DNA of 64,000 nt from Saururus chinensis (lineage: Eukaryota; Streptophyta; Magnoliopsida; Piperales; Saururaceae): NCBI GenBank assembly GCA_035235625.1, contig CP141146.1:10224501-10288500 (forward strand), written 5' to 3'. Made by a program: the position numbers and the translations under genes. Positions 12,701-25,038 of the stretch are shown in pieces (the stretch's first letter is position 1; every line of letters starts with the position of its first letter). The notes below the pieces were generated by a model. The model was not told where the DNA came from. It saw nothing but the letters and a program-made list of their open reading frames with translations, and did not search any database.

Positions 12701-15700
12701 AATGTTTGGCTAAATATGATGATTTTTTTATTTTTGTGTGCATGGAAAGTAGGGCTCCACTCTCAATTGTCCTAGAGAACCATGGCATGACCTTCATTGC
12801 AAAATTGATGGGCCTGCAGCGTATGATGTCCTGACCAACTTTGAGGAAAGATGGTTGAAGGTGTCAAAACCCCATGGTATTAACAAATTGAAACGATCAG
12901 CTTACGATGATAGTCTACTTAAGTTAGAAAGAATACCTGACATTATTGGGATGTTTGGTGCTCCTACTTTAAACGAAAATGATCCAGAGTCTTGGCATGT
13001 ACAGGTGCTTATTATAAACAAACAGCTTGTCTTTCAGATTTATAATCTTTATTTCCCCTTATGATGAGATTGTTATTGTAGATCTTTCGTTCAATTGATT
13101 CAAATTCAGTGAGCGGTTTCCCAAAGAACCCTAGAGATGCCACAAGCAAGGTGGGTTTTTTTTGTTAACGTCTTCTCTCCTTCTTTCCTTATCTCATGAC
13201 AAATGTTCCCCCTTTCTTAAAATATGGTTGCAGAATCTGGTTTGTGGCAAAAATGTGCTTATTGACATGAGCATTCACACGGCATATGTAAAAGCTATCC
13301 GGGCTGCACAACATTTCATTTACATTGAGAATCAATATTTCCTTGGATCATCATACAATTGGTCTTCGCACAATGATCTAGGTACTGTGTTTGGCTTCTT
13401 TGAACTGAACCTGTATATTTTTTGTTGAATGAAAAGGATGGAAGTTTCCTTTTTTTCTTGTTTGATATCAATGAACATGGAGAAAAGGCCTATTACCTTG
13501 TTCCCAACTGTGGCATAAGACCTGAAGGATACTCGTGAGAATCAGTATACATGCTTCAGCTAAGCATCATAATCATAATCAAGTACTGGCTTTTCCCAAG
13601 TATTTGGGGTTGGCGACATAGATCTCTTATGCCTCCATTCTAGCCGGTTTTGTGCCAACTCTTTCTTAAAAGATAGTATAGTCATATCCTTTCTTATTAA
13701 CTCCATCGAAGTTCTCTTAGGTCTCTCTCTCCTTCTTTTGGCATCATTTGCATAAATCTCTTTCAACCTTCTTACTTGCCAAGCATAGTACTTTAAAAAA
13801 CATGATATGAAGTACTAACTACTGGCACATTTATTTTACAGGTGCTAACAATTTGATTCCTATGGAAATTGCTTTGAAAGTTGCAAACAAAATTAAAGCA
13901 AAGGAGAGATTTGCAGCCTATATAGTTATCCCAATGTGGCCGGAGGGTGTTCCAAGTGGTGTTGCAACACAAAGGATTCTTTTCTGGCAGGTATGTTACA
14001 AGATGATTGTTAGATAGAAATTTTGGCTGATAACTGTTAGTCCTATGTGAGAATAATGATTTTTTATAATTTTAGAAAGCACATATTGTTTTGTACAAAA
14101 GAAAAACACATTTGTTAAAAATATCTTGTGATATCATTTATTAAAACTATTATTTACATTATAGTGTAAGTACTGTCGGTTTTGTAAGTTTATCTTTGAT
14201 ACGCTGAGGGTTTTGTGTCACTTTTATATTATGTAATATACCAATAAAAAAATTATGTATTTCAAGATTTCAGTACTATAATTACTCATTCGTGTTGTTT
14301 TGACATGCTAAATCAATCATTTTGGGCATCAACTACTAACGACCTTAATGACTTGCCCATATGCTGTTGCATCTGTTTTTTTTCCCCAAAAGAATCGCGT
14401 CTGCAAAATTTTCAAGGAATCCTTCTGAAATTAAGAATGCACGTGCAATCTGAACTATCTCTTTTAGATCAATTTAAAAATAATCTCTTTTCGATTAATT
14501 GAAAAATAGGGTACAAATCTTTGTTTCAAAGAAAAAGTCAATATTCCGTTATTATCTGAAATCTAAAGCAAATAAAATAATAAATATAGTGTGCAATTCT
14601 CTTCAACACAGCTTTGTAGCCCATTGAAGCACCTCTCCAAGATCAACCAGTCTTTTTGTCTCTGCTATAAGTGCCTTTCATACTGCAGCCTTGCAAGTGG
14701 CCATTTGTCGTATCTTATCTCAAGATCTTTGCTCGAAACCCACCTTAGCTAAGGGAAGAAATCTCTCCTGTCAACCTCAACTCTCCCTCATTAGATCAAC
14801 CATCAAGATGTTAAAGAATTCCTGTTTTGAAAAGCTGGTTCGAAGCTCATCCACATAAATAGGTCCACAGCCTGAAAATCAATATTACTTTTAAACTAAA
14901 TATTATTTCCCATACATTCCTTGTGTTTGGCAAAAAAAAGAGAAGAATATTCATTGATTTGAGAAAACTTGTTTTAAAGCTAAACACAAAAGTTCTTGAA
15001 CATCTATCTAAAGTTGACAGCTTGATTAGGAGTGTTTTTGACATGAGCGTGCAACCAATTCAAGCTGCATTCCAACATTGCTTCACTGAGATGATGGTTA
15101 CTTTTCTAATATATTAAAAAAAACATTTCTAGCAATGTAAGCCAAACATGTTATTGAGAACTATGATTTAGTAAAATGGATGCAATGCATTTATGACATG
15201 AATGTAGTTGGCAGGAACCCAACTTGATCTTAATTATCTGTTTCTCAACATTGTGACGCAGGAAGATTCTAAGATCAAAATTCAATACAAAATATTCTAA
15301 GATGCACTTCATTTAAGTCTTAAAATAGAAAACATACAAATATTTAATAATCAAACCACAAAATTCTTTTCTAGGGTAGGGGGTGGCGGTGTTAGGATCT
15401 GGTCTCTTGAGGCAAAGGATTGTACATTTAAAATGGACAGTAACATCTCTGAGTGGAAAATTTTATTTATAAATTTCATTGATATGATTCAACTTTGAAA
15501 CAATTTTCTAACTCAATAAACTAAAAAATAGAAGATGAAAAAACACAATTTATATTTGATCATGCCCCCCTCAAGGAGCAGAAGCAGCCTGAGCCTTGGT
15601 CCTCTGGTATCATTCCTGTTCACTAGCTTGTATCCAGAGATTCCAACATCTTCACTACTTCAGCCATCTTGCATCGCCATCCCAACTCTTCATGATATTT

Positions 15701-17830
15701 TCTGTCACACGTGGGCAACACTGAGGACTTCACTGCAGATTCTGCATTAAAAGAATAGCAAACAAACATCAGAATGGAAAAATGCATTGTCGCGATGAAG
15801 AACTAACACACTCCATATTTTTATAAAAATAGCTAAATACTCGTGGAACTATAGCAGTTATAATATTTACAAAACTAAGATCCGGGTATGGCATTTTGCA
15901 ACAGTAAATCTTCCATAAGTACATACCAAACTGTAGACATCACATATCCTGTTGTATGGCTTCATCTCAAGAACCTGAAAACGAAGTCAGAATATGGGAG
16001 ATGGTGAAAATATAGAATAGAAAGTGAACGGAGAACTCTTTGTATATGTTTCAAATTCAATTGTAAAAATGATTCGCAATGGCTATAAGAAATTTGTTCC
16101 TTAAGGAGGATGCTACCAGAACAAACTGAAAGAGCATACCACTGTAAAGCATATATTATTTAGGATATAAGAGAGCTCCCAAGATCACAAGCTTTCCAAC
16201 AACTTTTAGATTTTTTTTATTTGAATAGTTTTCATAATTCATGGCCCAAATGACAAACACATTCATAATTAAGACCGTTCTTACCACTAGAGCATGTATC
16301 CAAGTGTCCCCGTTTCACTAGTTATATCCCCTGGATTTTGTGTCACAACACGAGCAACAGCAAAATCAGCAATCTTGAGAGTCGTGTGAGCATCTAGTAA
16401 CATGTTTTCTGTCTTGACAGCTCTGTGGACAATCTTCATATGTAAGAACAAGCAGAGGAAATTAATTTACCAAATCATGGACAGACAGAGATAAAGAAAC
16501 AGATTGAAGGAGATGGCGGAGGGAAGAGGAGGGGGTGACAGTCCCTCCTTACTGTTTAAATCAACACCTCCATTTTCCCTTCCTGAAACCGCTCCTCCTG
16601 ATTTCCCTACGGACACTCTCTTCCTTCCTTATCAAGCCCTACAACTTTGCAAGCTTCCTGTCCCATTGTCTTCAATCACGCTACTGCCCCAGTTACTTCT
16701 CTCATAACTGACCAAACCTTTCCATATAACTTTGCATCTGTTAATCTGCCACCGGCCGCCTGAAATAAATTCGCTTGAAACTTTCCGGAGCAATCATCTC
16801 TACTGTCAAAGACCATGAGAGATTTTGTGCTCCAACACAGAGTTGGACAAAAAACTTGGGTAAAAAAAAATTCTTAGAAGGCAAAGGGGAAGCTATTGTA
16901 CCAGTGAAACCAAGGGAGAATTTGGTGTCAAGAGTGCCGTCTATGTAAAATCGGATGAGGAAAAAGGCCAGTTGAAATCATGATTCAAATTCTTTGTGAG
17001 ACAAAGTGACAATTTGATGCATGATGCCCTTGTTTATACAATCAAACGATGCACAAACAAAAGATGATTGTATATTTTTGTTTTGGTACCCATACTATGC
17101 ATGGTGAATTATTCTGGAACATTCGGGAATTTTTTTTTATTTTGGAAGATTGTTATGCTTACTTCTTTCATGTTTCCTTGATTTCATTAGTGGTGATTAA
17201 TAATCATTCATACATAATAAATAAGGGACGTTGCATATCCTGCAGCCCCATCCTTGTAAAAGTTTTCCTTATTAATGATTATGAATTTGTGGTTGAGTTG
17301 GTACGAGAAGGGTATTGATCTGCCTGGGAGCCCACAAATTGTCATCTTCATTAAAAGTTTGGAGGTTGGACTCCACTGGGTTAATTAGTTGAGTTACAAC
17401 CACTCAAATAAACTATTCTCTGGTTGTTTGAAATGGCTGAAGAAGTAGGACTGGATCTTAGATTTGGCCAAAATTCATAGGCTCTTATGGGTGACTTCCT
17501 CTTCTATCACAACGTGCAACTATCTAGTATTACTGGTGGTCCTGTTTTGGAGCGTTAGCAACAAAACAATTTACCAAGTTTGTTCTGCTCACCCTTCTCT
17601 CTCTCGTTAAATATTTGGTAATTTTGATGTATAGGTGTTAATTTGGGGTTCTTATCCTTTGTTGGGCATTTTGGTTTGTTTGCTCCTTGCAATGCGAGTG
17701 TTCAATAATATGGTACTTTGGGTTTGGTCTAGTTTGTTTGGGCTTGATATCCTTTGTTGGGTTGTTCCTTAACAACTCGAGCTTCTGAGACAACACTATT
17801 TCTAATCTCATTCTCTCTTAAAAAAGGACA

Positions 17831-17872
<42 letters not shown>

Positions 17873-19001
17873 ATGAGAATCTATGGTTGTTTGTTGATTA
17901 TGTCAATTTGAAGATTGATGATAATTTTTTGGGTTCATTTTATTTTTGTAACTGCTGCAGAATAAAACCATGCAAATGATGTATGAGATTATTTATAAGG
18001 CTCTTGAAGAGGTTGGGCTGGAGAAAACTTATGAACCGCAAGATTATTTGAACTTCTTCTGCTTAGGCAATCGGGAGGCACCAGATTGTCATGAAGTCAC
18101 ATGTGAAAGTCCTACTTCAGGGAACACACCCCAGGTATAATATTAATTACCAGGTACACTTATTATTAGTCTAAAACTCCTGTATTTGATTTCTCTGGAA
18201 TCAGTCAAACACCAGAGACATGAATTACGATAGAACCTCTCTCTATCTCTCTGTATGCTATTGTATACAAATCTATCACAAATACAACAAGAACAATTTT
18301 ATTATAGTTTATATTATTTGCTTCTATCGCCAATGTGTTTATTGTAACATGTTTCCTCTTCTGCTGAGATTAGCCCTTTATCTGATTTCTGGTTTGATCG
18401 TTTCTGTTCCACAGGGGCTTAGTCGCAAGAGTCGACGTTTCATGATTTATGTTCATTCCAAAGGTATGATAGTAGATGACGAGTTTGTGATCCTGGGATC
18501 TGCAAACATTAACCAGCGCTCCCTGGAGGGTACCAGAGACAGTGAGATTGCCATGGGGGCATACCAGCCACACTACACATGGGCAAGAAAACAATCTAGT
18601 CCGTGTGGACAGGTGAGAATGGATTTTTGACACATTCAGTTTGTAATTATAGTATTTACTTCTCCTTCCATTCATCACTTGCTTTAACCGAATTTGATGG
18701 GATGTAGATATATGGCTACAGAATGTCACTGTGGGCGGAGCACACAGGAGGTCTGGAAGAATGTTACAGGCGACCTGAGAGCCTTGACTGTGTGAGAAGA
18801 GTTAGATCTCTGGGAGAGATGAATTGGCGACAATTTGCTGCCGATGGGGTGACTGAAATGAGGGGGCACCTATTGAAGTACCCAGTTGAGGTCACTTCAA
18901 ATGGAAAGGTGCGGCCCCTTCCTGGATGCGAAACTTTTCCAGATGTTGGGGGAGCCATCACGGGATCGTTTTTAGCTATTCAAGAAAATCTCACCATCTG
19001 A
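9742..19001 (+). CDS. PLDBETA1: Phospholipase D beta, complete, ten exons, 1055 aa
   Basis: The enzyme hydrolyses membrane phospholipids to phosphatidic acid; PLD beta types need PIP2 and micromolar calcium (family knowledge). Exons, all with GT-AG introns and consistent phase: 9742-11313, 11427-11543, 12256-12450, 12753-13004, 13082-13150, 13234-13381, 13842-13990, 17961-18134, 18415-18612, 18708-19001. Residues 1 to about 235 are rich in Pro, Tyr and Ser, the mark of the beta subgroup. A C2 domain covers about 238-400 (NMDMF, SDPYV and KDSDVVGSQ loops). HKD motif 1 is H572-K574-D579 ([10 protein letters not shown]) and HKD motif 2 is H906-K908-D913 ([10 protein letters not shown]). IENQYF is at 766-771. 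The protein ends in the usual ENLTI. Total length matches the beta family and nothing essential is missing. The start is the first ATG of the long frame and gives [11 protein letters not shown], like known beta proteins. Exon 3 could end 3 bp earlier. Intron 7 is unusually long (about 4 kb) and holds a kinase fossil. PLD gamma is excluded by the long N-terminus. Confidence 0.95.
12505..12812 (+). repeat. 150-bp tandem duplication copying intron 3 end and exon 4 start of PLD
   Basis: 12505-12654 and 12655-12812 are diverged direct copies with a 150-bp period. Each carries an intron tail, an AG acceptor and the exon start GGCTCCACTCTCAATTGTCC. The second copy leads into the real exon 4 (acceptor AG at 12751-12752). 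The first copy (AG at 12601-12602) loses homology after about 35 bp and reads into an in-frame TAG after CCTAGAGAACGA. It is therefore a decoy exon start that would truncate the enzyme if spliced in. Confidence 0.9.
13560..13790 (-). mobile_element. LINE (RTE-like) 3' fragment in PLD intron 6
   Basis: On the minus strand the translation includes [16 protein letters not shown], then [11 protein letters not shown] and [10 protein letters not shown]. This matches the conserved C-terminal tail of plant non-LTR reverse transcriptases (RPK-TW-E-I-KDM ... DR--WR-RIHVADPN). The 3' end runs into a short (GATTAT)n-like repeat, as RTE elements do. Only the last 60 or so residues remain, so it is a heavily 5'-truncated insertion. 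Confidence 0.65.
15545..16450 (-). pseudogene. Raf-like serine/threonine kinase gene fragment (antisense, in PLD intron 7)
   Basis: Three minus-strand segments keep the order of a plant MAPKKK/Raf-like kinase (HT1-related group). About 16300-16425 gives [15 protein letters not shown], then [11 protein letters not shown] and ETGTLGYM. About 15930-15975 gives [16 protein letters not shown]. About 15545-15750 gives the C-terminus with [14 protein letters not shown] and [12 protein letters not shown]. Intron-like gaps with splice-type borders separate the segments, so it arose by DNA-level copying rather than retroposition. HRD has become HRA and DFG has become DFA, removing the catalytic and metal-binding contacts, and stops and a frameshift interrupt the last segment. 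The N-lobe (glycine loop, VAIK lysine) was not found. It is a dead gene fragment. How it entered the intron is unknown. Confidence 0.85.
17833..17871. repeat. Compound microsatellite (CT)n(TA)n
   Basis: A run of CT dinucleotides passes directly into TA dinucleotides near the 3' end of PLD intron 7, about 90 bp before the exon 8 acceptor. Confidence 0.85.
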
Positions 19002-20394
19002 TACACCCTCGTGGGGGAAGATTGGTACTGGCCAAATTTCGGGAGGTTGAATTGGTTCTTCAGCTGCAGTTTACTCTGTACAGATTGACTACGCACTTCC
19101 CCCTTTTTTTTTTCATTCATAAATTTTCATACCTATTGGTTCTTGCAATATAGTATTCAATTTTCATGTAAATAATATTTTTTTTTATTTTTTAAAGGAT
19201 TCTATGTTCGCAGTAATGGAATATATATCATTGTGACTATTGTTTCAATTTCTGTGTGAACTCTGACTAAAGATGATCATATCTATTTGTGAGTCTGTAA
19301 CCAGTGTTTAAGACTTACTTTTGAGACTTGTGCAACGCATGGTAATGAATAATGAAAACTCTTGCAAAGCAAATCGCTGATATATAAACAACTGCTTTAG
19401 ATGATATAAAGCAAAAAAAGATTAGAAAGAACTGGCGTGGCTCTATTGAGCCGATTTTTTCTGATAGGCATTTTTTTTTCAGATTACCAAGTTAAAATAT
19501 TTTGTACTTCCGAACAAAATGACCCTTTTATTTTAATTTTCCTTGGTTTCACCCCTTCTTTTCACCTCTACTTTCTTCACCTCTACCGTGGTTGCTGCCA
19601 TGCTCTGGCCTAGAAACCAGCTTTTGCCTACCATCTTCTTGCTGCCTCCAGCCTTATCCAAGTTTCAGCCAAGTGGGCAAGAGTTTCAAGCATCATAACA
19701 AGAAGTTTACTTTTTTAACAATGGAGCATGTCACGACTGAAAACAAGAGTAAAACTCCTAAGAGGTGATGTGTTGACGAGGTAGTTGATGGATTATGTGG
19801 GGGAGAGTATCACAGAGCAGCAAGGTGTCGTACTTTTGACATAAGCTAGAGCGCACACATATATTTATGTGTTGCACACATGGTATGTATATGTTACAAG
19901 AATTATTTGCAACGTTGCATAATATGTGTGCATATTTAGAAAAAAGACTGGGCATTATTTGATTGTGTAAGAGGGGGCAAGCAGATTCAAAACCTACTTG
20001 CCCTAGGATAATAAGTATTACGCAATGCATATACGTTTGATGAGTATATAATTACTTTACTCAATTTTTTTTATACTTTTTTGTCTTAAATTAATAATTA
20101 TATTTAATTTTTTTAAAATAAATTAAAATTAATTTATTTTTAAAAATTAAATATAAATATAGAATGGAGTATATAGTGGGACTTTTTCTTGGATACAAAT
20201 GTTATGTTCGGAAGTGGACATCGGAAAAAAAAAACCGGGCATCCGGACCCGGGCAGCATAGAGTGATACGGTTCCGACCGGGCTCCGTGTGCTCTGGTCA
20301 TCTGGCCTCTCAGGTAAACGGGTTTGGCCGTCTTGGTGGGGGCGGGGCAGAGCCGGAAAGGGAGGAGGATCGAAGAAACTGTGGGAATTGGGAG
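19002..20394. other. PLD 3' region, intergenic DNA and oxygenase promoter
   Basis: The first 200 bp should be the PLD 3' UTR. The rest is AT-rich with a T-rich, pyrimidine-biased patch (about 19500-19690) and an almost pure A/T block (20040-20165). GC content rises from about 20225 into the oxygenase 5' leader. No gene, RNA or mobile-element end was recognised. Confidence 0.5.
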
Positions 20395-21901
20395 ATGGCG
20401 GCGAGGCGGGACGGGAAGAAGCCGATGTGGCCTCAGATCAAACCCAAGCCAGATATTCAGATCACCCAGCTTAAAGGCTCCAACCTCTTCACTGTAAGCA
20501 CTCTTCTCTCCCTTCCTCCAGTCCTCCCCTTTTCTGTTTTATTTCTCTTGTTTTCATATAAATTGTTGGTTTCTGTGATCCATTATGCAAAATTTCCATC
20601 TTACTCGATAATTCCCACTTGTTTTTGTCGATAGATTGTTGATGTTTCCTTCGTTTAACGGTAGTTCTTGGCTGGAACAAACAATTTGAGATGGATTTTG
20701 ATGATATTGTTTGAAATTTCAAGGTCCCTAATTTTTTGACAAGACCAGAGTCGAAGGCCTTTGTAGAGGCTGCAGAATCCCTTGGTTTTGCTCACCAAGG
20801 AAGCCTTGGCCCTGCAAAAGGAGAAGCATTTAGAGATAATGATCGTATCTCTGTGGATGATCCGGCTCTTGCAGAAACTATATGGCAAGCTGGCCTTAAG
20901 AAACTCTTTTCAGATATGAAAATTCGGGGAAAGGTTGCTGTTGGCTTGAATCCGAACATTAGATTTTATAGGTATTTTAAGTGTTCATCTGCTATTTATT
21001 CTGTTGTAGTATTCCTTTTTTCTCCAGTTTTCTTCAATCTTGTTAATCTAAAAGGGCTAGGGACATTTTCATTCGCTTCTCATTGTGAGGAAAGGTTTGT
21101 GTATTTTATAGATTTTGTCTCAATGCATCTGTATGTACCATGTACTTATGTTGTAGTTGGGAGGTTTAAACACTGACGATTAGAAAAAACAGAGGACAAC
21201 AGCAAGAACGAAGAAAACATGCGCATCTTATTCGTGATTCTACTGTATTTTGATTGTTTATCAGTGATGATTACGCAATATAATTTGAAGGAGTTGCTGG
21301 TGTTTGATGGCATATTGGTGAATTCATGGATATACCCATCTAAAAGAGAATTACATTTGTGGTTAGATTTTTGCAATATGGTTAGCTTTGGCGTATTTGT
21401 AGAATGTGAACTGTTGCTTTACACTTTGGTTGCCATTTTTAATGTTAATTGGGTGTTTCATTTAGACTGATAAGTAGTTCATTTTTATTTAAGCTTTGAT
21501 CAATCTTAAAATGCAGATACAAAGTTGGTCAGCGCTTTGGCAGACATATAGATGAAAGTGTTGATCTTGGAGGTGGACGTGTGACCCACTACACCTTATT
21601 AATATATTTGAGTGGCAAATCTAACAATGAGTCTGCATCCTCTCTAGTTGGAGGAGAGACTGTCTTTTATGATAGAAGGGGTGTTGTAGCAGAGGTGTTT
21701 TCCTTTTTTTTTTTCCTTTCAATTATTGGCATTAGACATTTTGGATTCAAAGTGTTTAAAGTGTACTGTTGTTTATAGGTTGCTCCAATTGAAGGTATGG
21801 CTCTCCTACATATTCATGGTGACAAATGTCTACTTCATGAGGCTAGAGCTGTGACAAAGAATGTCAAGTACATCTTGCGCTCAGACGTGGTATTTGTGTG
21901 A
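20395..21901 (+). CDS. 2-oxoglutarate/Fe(II)-dependent oxygenase (prolyl-4-hydroxylase-like fold), four exons, 215 aa
   Basis: This is a small non-haem iron oxygenase that uses 2-oxoglutarate and O2; the substrate is unknown. Exons are 20395-20493, 20724-20971, 21517-21694 and 21779-21901, all GT-AG with matching phase. The iron ligands are read as H126 and D128 (GRHIDES) and H195 (LLHEAR), with R209 (YILRSD) as candidate 2OG-binding residue. LIYLSG, GGETVFYD and AEVAPIEGMALLHIHG are typical of the P4Hc-type jelly-roll strands. The ATG follows a GC-rich leader and gives MAARRDGKKPMWPQIKPKP. No signal peptide is evident, so a soluble intracellular protein is likely. The left edge of the large tandem duplication falls in intron 2, so exons 3-4 are repeated at 43175-43561. 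An alternative acceptor-like TTTGCAG at about 22110 might give a spliced 3' UTR. Confidence 0.9.
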
Positions 21902-22894
21902 TGACAAATATGTATTCCCCAATGCATATGTGAGCTGTTCCTTTAACATGGGTGCTTTATTATGAATTTTTTTTTAACCTTTTAGCCTTTATTGTTTTGC
22001 CTGTTTTCTTTTTCTATGAGAAATATCCTTACCATGTGGTTCATCTTGAAAGCCTTTCGGAAAGGATTTAGGTACAAATATTTATTGAATTTTTTTTTAC
22101 TTTTGCAGTGGCTTTGGAGTGACTTGCGTTAAACATCATAAAGCAATTTCTTTTTACACAAGAATGTGGACCCAATTTTATGAGAAAGCTTTCTTGGACA
22201 TGACTGCTCATGTGATAATGATTTTAGTGCAAAATATGGCCAACTTATGTAATGTCATTTAACTGCTGTAATATGAAAATTGGAATGTTAATGTAGATGA
22301 AACATCCTGTTGATTGATCATTAAAAATTTATTTGGGCACGTGTTTATTATTTTCTGTATGATTATGCTTTTTTACCTGTGAGCTATTTTTATCCTTCCA
22401 TTCATTTCTAGGGGACATGTGAATCTCAGGACCTTGCAATTTCTGATGGCCCATTTGAACTTGCAATCTCAATTTTGTGTGCTCACCAAGTTTTATTGGC
22501 CATCCAACTTGGCTTACGAGATCAGAGGTAGGTACTCCGACCTCTAATTTCATATCAAAGGAAAGTATTTTGTATGAATAAGCGGGCATATTGTTTGGCA
22601 AAGTTTGGTACCCTACTATTCTTTGAGCACCTCTTTATCCTACCTATATTTGATACTTAGCGGACTCATCACCAATATTATAGTGATGGCGGACTTTATC
22701 TCACTAGAGGGAAAGCATCGGAATCCACCTATTAATTATAATTTTAGTGACCCTTTCTATGGCCTGCCGATGCTGGTCAGACAGATTTCTACATGTACAC
22801 TTGAGGGAAAAGTTCATTTAATTATTTCAAGAGATGTGGTATATAATGCAAGAATAGGTGCACAAAAATGTCTATAATAAGCTAGACTCATTTA

Positions 22895-23860
22895 TTAGGT
22901 CATTTGTCAAAATGCTTGTAATGTTGATAACATAGTGCTTATTTCCTCCTGCAAGACAAAAACATATTATAAATATGATAAATTCAAACAACATGCCCGA
23001 ATACAATAAATACAACACCAAAATCTAAGTTGAGAGATTCATGTCCGTCATCTTATGTTTTATTACTATTCTATTAAAAAGGGCAACGACTCAGTAAGTG
23101 GGCATGTGGCAGGGGTTATAATTAACTAGTATTGAAAATTGTAGGTAAGTGAGAGGGGCTATAAATACCAGCATTGGAAACAATTGGGGACGCTCTTTCT
23201 ACATGCATTCAACATTCTCTAAATGGCCAAGTTAAGATTCAATTCTATGACACCCAACACGTTGGCCCTAATGGCAGTGCAAAGGCAAACAACCTCAAAA
23301 ATAATCAGACCATCAATTATGGATCAACAAGGTTGAATTGCACTCATAAGTTTCAGTAAATTGCCACATCCTTGAAGTTGTAGCACATCTATTAGGGCAT
23401 ATTGTAGGCATTATAGTTGGACCTTTGTACAGTAATGAGGAAGAGGAGGAGGAGGTTTAAGTCAAGAAAACTAGGGCTGAACCTTTGAGTTTGGAAGTCA
23501 CCTCATAATACAAACTTTGGGAGTTGAATGCAATCTACTACAACTTGGTGTGGTCGGGGGCGGAGCCAGAATATCAGGTGAGGAGGGGCAAACATGAATA
23601 AAAGACAATAGAGAGAGGAAAGTTGGGGGGGGAACGCAATAAATGTGGGGTTGTAGTTATTTATTGACATTGGTATTTTATCTAGCCAAATAATGATGTT
23701 GAAGTGACAATCTTTCAACAATATTGAATTTTATAATTGCTCACACTTGAATAGGTTCTAAGTTTTGGTCACTATGCTTCAGTCAATACTTTAAATATCG
23801 ACTTTTATAGTTAATGTCCTTTTTATTGGTTTGTTCACAATGTCAAACATTAATTTTAGG
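22895..23860 (+). repeat. Ancient direct repeat, first copy (copy A)
   Basis: The segment aligns in order with 25039-26230. Shared stretches include CAAAATGCT...AATGTTGATAACATA, GCATTCAACA/CATTCATCA, ATTGCCACATC-TTGAAGTTG and CTTTGGGAGTTGAAT. Divergence is high. The origin is unknown; it might be the remains of two LTRs or of a duplicated transposon. Confidence 0.6.
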
Positions 23861-24018
23861 CATTATGGGATGTAGAGTCTCCCTATAGACCACAAGGCCT
23901 TTCATCTACCATTGTAGTTGTTATATGCACGTTTACCTACTGATGGTACTTTGCACTCTAAACATACAAATAACTCTATACTATGTGCATGTTGAGTTGG
24001 TCCAATTGTCCAAGTTAG

Positions 24019-24375
24019 TATAATTTGTACATCATTGTAAGTATCCAAAGATGGAGATAATAGTTAAGTTTCCATCATGCTTCAACAAAAGTAGAGATTT
24101 CAATGCAATGTTGTTAATTGATGATTGTTGCTTTTCATTCATTTTAAATCAAACCAAGAGCGAATGGTTGTTGACATCCATATAGCTAATATTTATTATA
24201 ATTTGTACATCATTGTAAGTATCCAAAGATGGAGATAATTGTTAAGTTTCCATCATGCTTCATCAAAAGTAGAGATTTCAATGCAATGTTGTTAATTGAT
24301 GATTGTTGCTTTTTATTTATTTTAAATCAAACCAAGAGCTAATGGTTGTTGACATCCATATAGCTAATATTTGTG
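24019..24375 (+). repeat. 178-bp tandem duplication found only in copy A
   Basis: The block starting ATAATTTGTACATCATTG at 24020 is repeated at 24198 with a few substitutions. Copy B has a single version near 45798-45975, so this duplication arose in copy A after the segmental duplication, or was lost from B. Confidence 0.85.
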
Positions 24376-25038
24376 CTATCCAATGAAATCAACATTGTTT
24401 ACCTATAAATTAGAATAGAAGCTTGTCATTTGCCTCATGGATCAGTAATTTTATGACCCTCACCAATTAGTAATGTAAATAATAATAACTCAAGAAATAG
24501 TAACACTTATATCTTGTTGAAGATAAACACAATTTTATCTCCTAAAAAGGAAAAATTCATTGTGAAGTATTAAATATATAGGAGACCCTTTATTGTCAAC
24601 TAGACATTATTGTTGTATTCAATGACAAGTTTAGCAAATAGGGCGAAACAATGTTTGTGAAGTGCCAAATATGACTTATTCATATAAATTAGGTATCATA
24701 CTATTCCTATGGTACAAACTTATATAAACTACAGAGTAGTCAAAAGTGGCATTTTGATTTTTTTTACCATTGATGACAAGGTCGAGATGATATGTCGCAA
24801 TGATGGGTGACACAAAAGAGAATTGGCCAAATTTTGGTTCTCACTAGCCCACTTTGATGAGTTCCCTCAATCATACAATTATAGACCTTGGGATAACAAA
24901 AATTATAGTGACAAAAAACATTTTGACATGCACTTGAGGAAAAAGTATATGTGGTTAATTAGACATGCATCTCAAGATATGTGACACATAACAAGAGAAA
25001 TAGTAACACATAAAATATCTCTAGTAATTCTGAATCAT

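Noticed and set aside
13162-13428. Standalone 88-codon gene
   Set aside because: It is PLD exon 6 with intron read-through on both sides, not a separate gene.
21219-21470. 83-codon frame in oxygenase intron 2 (and 42810-43100)
   Set aside because: It lies wholly in intron sequence; the copy B version fuses LTR and intron at the duplication junction and is a chance frame.
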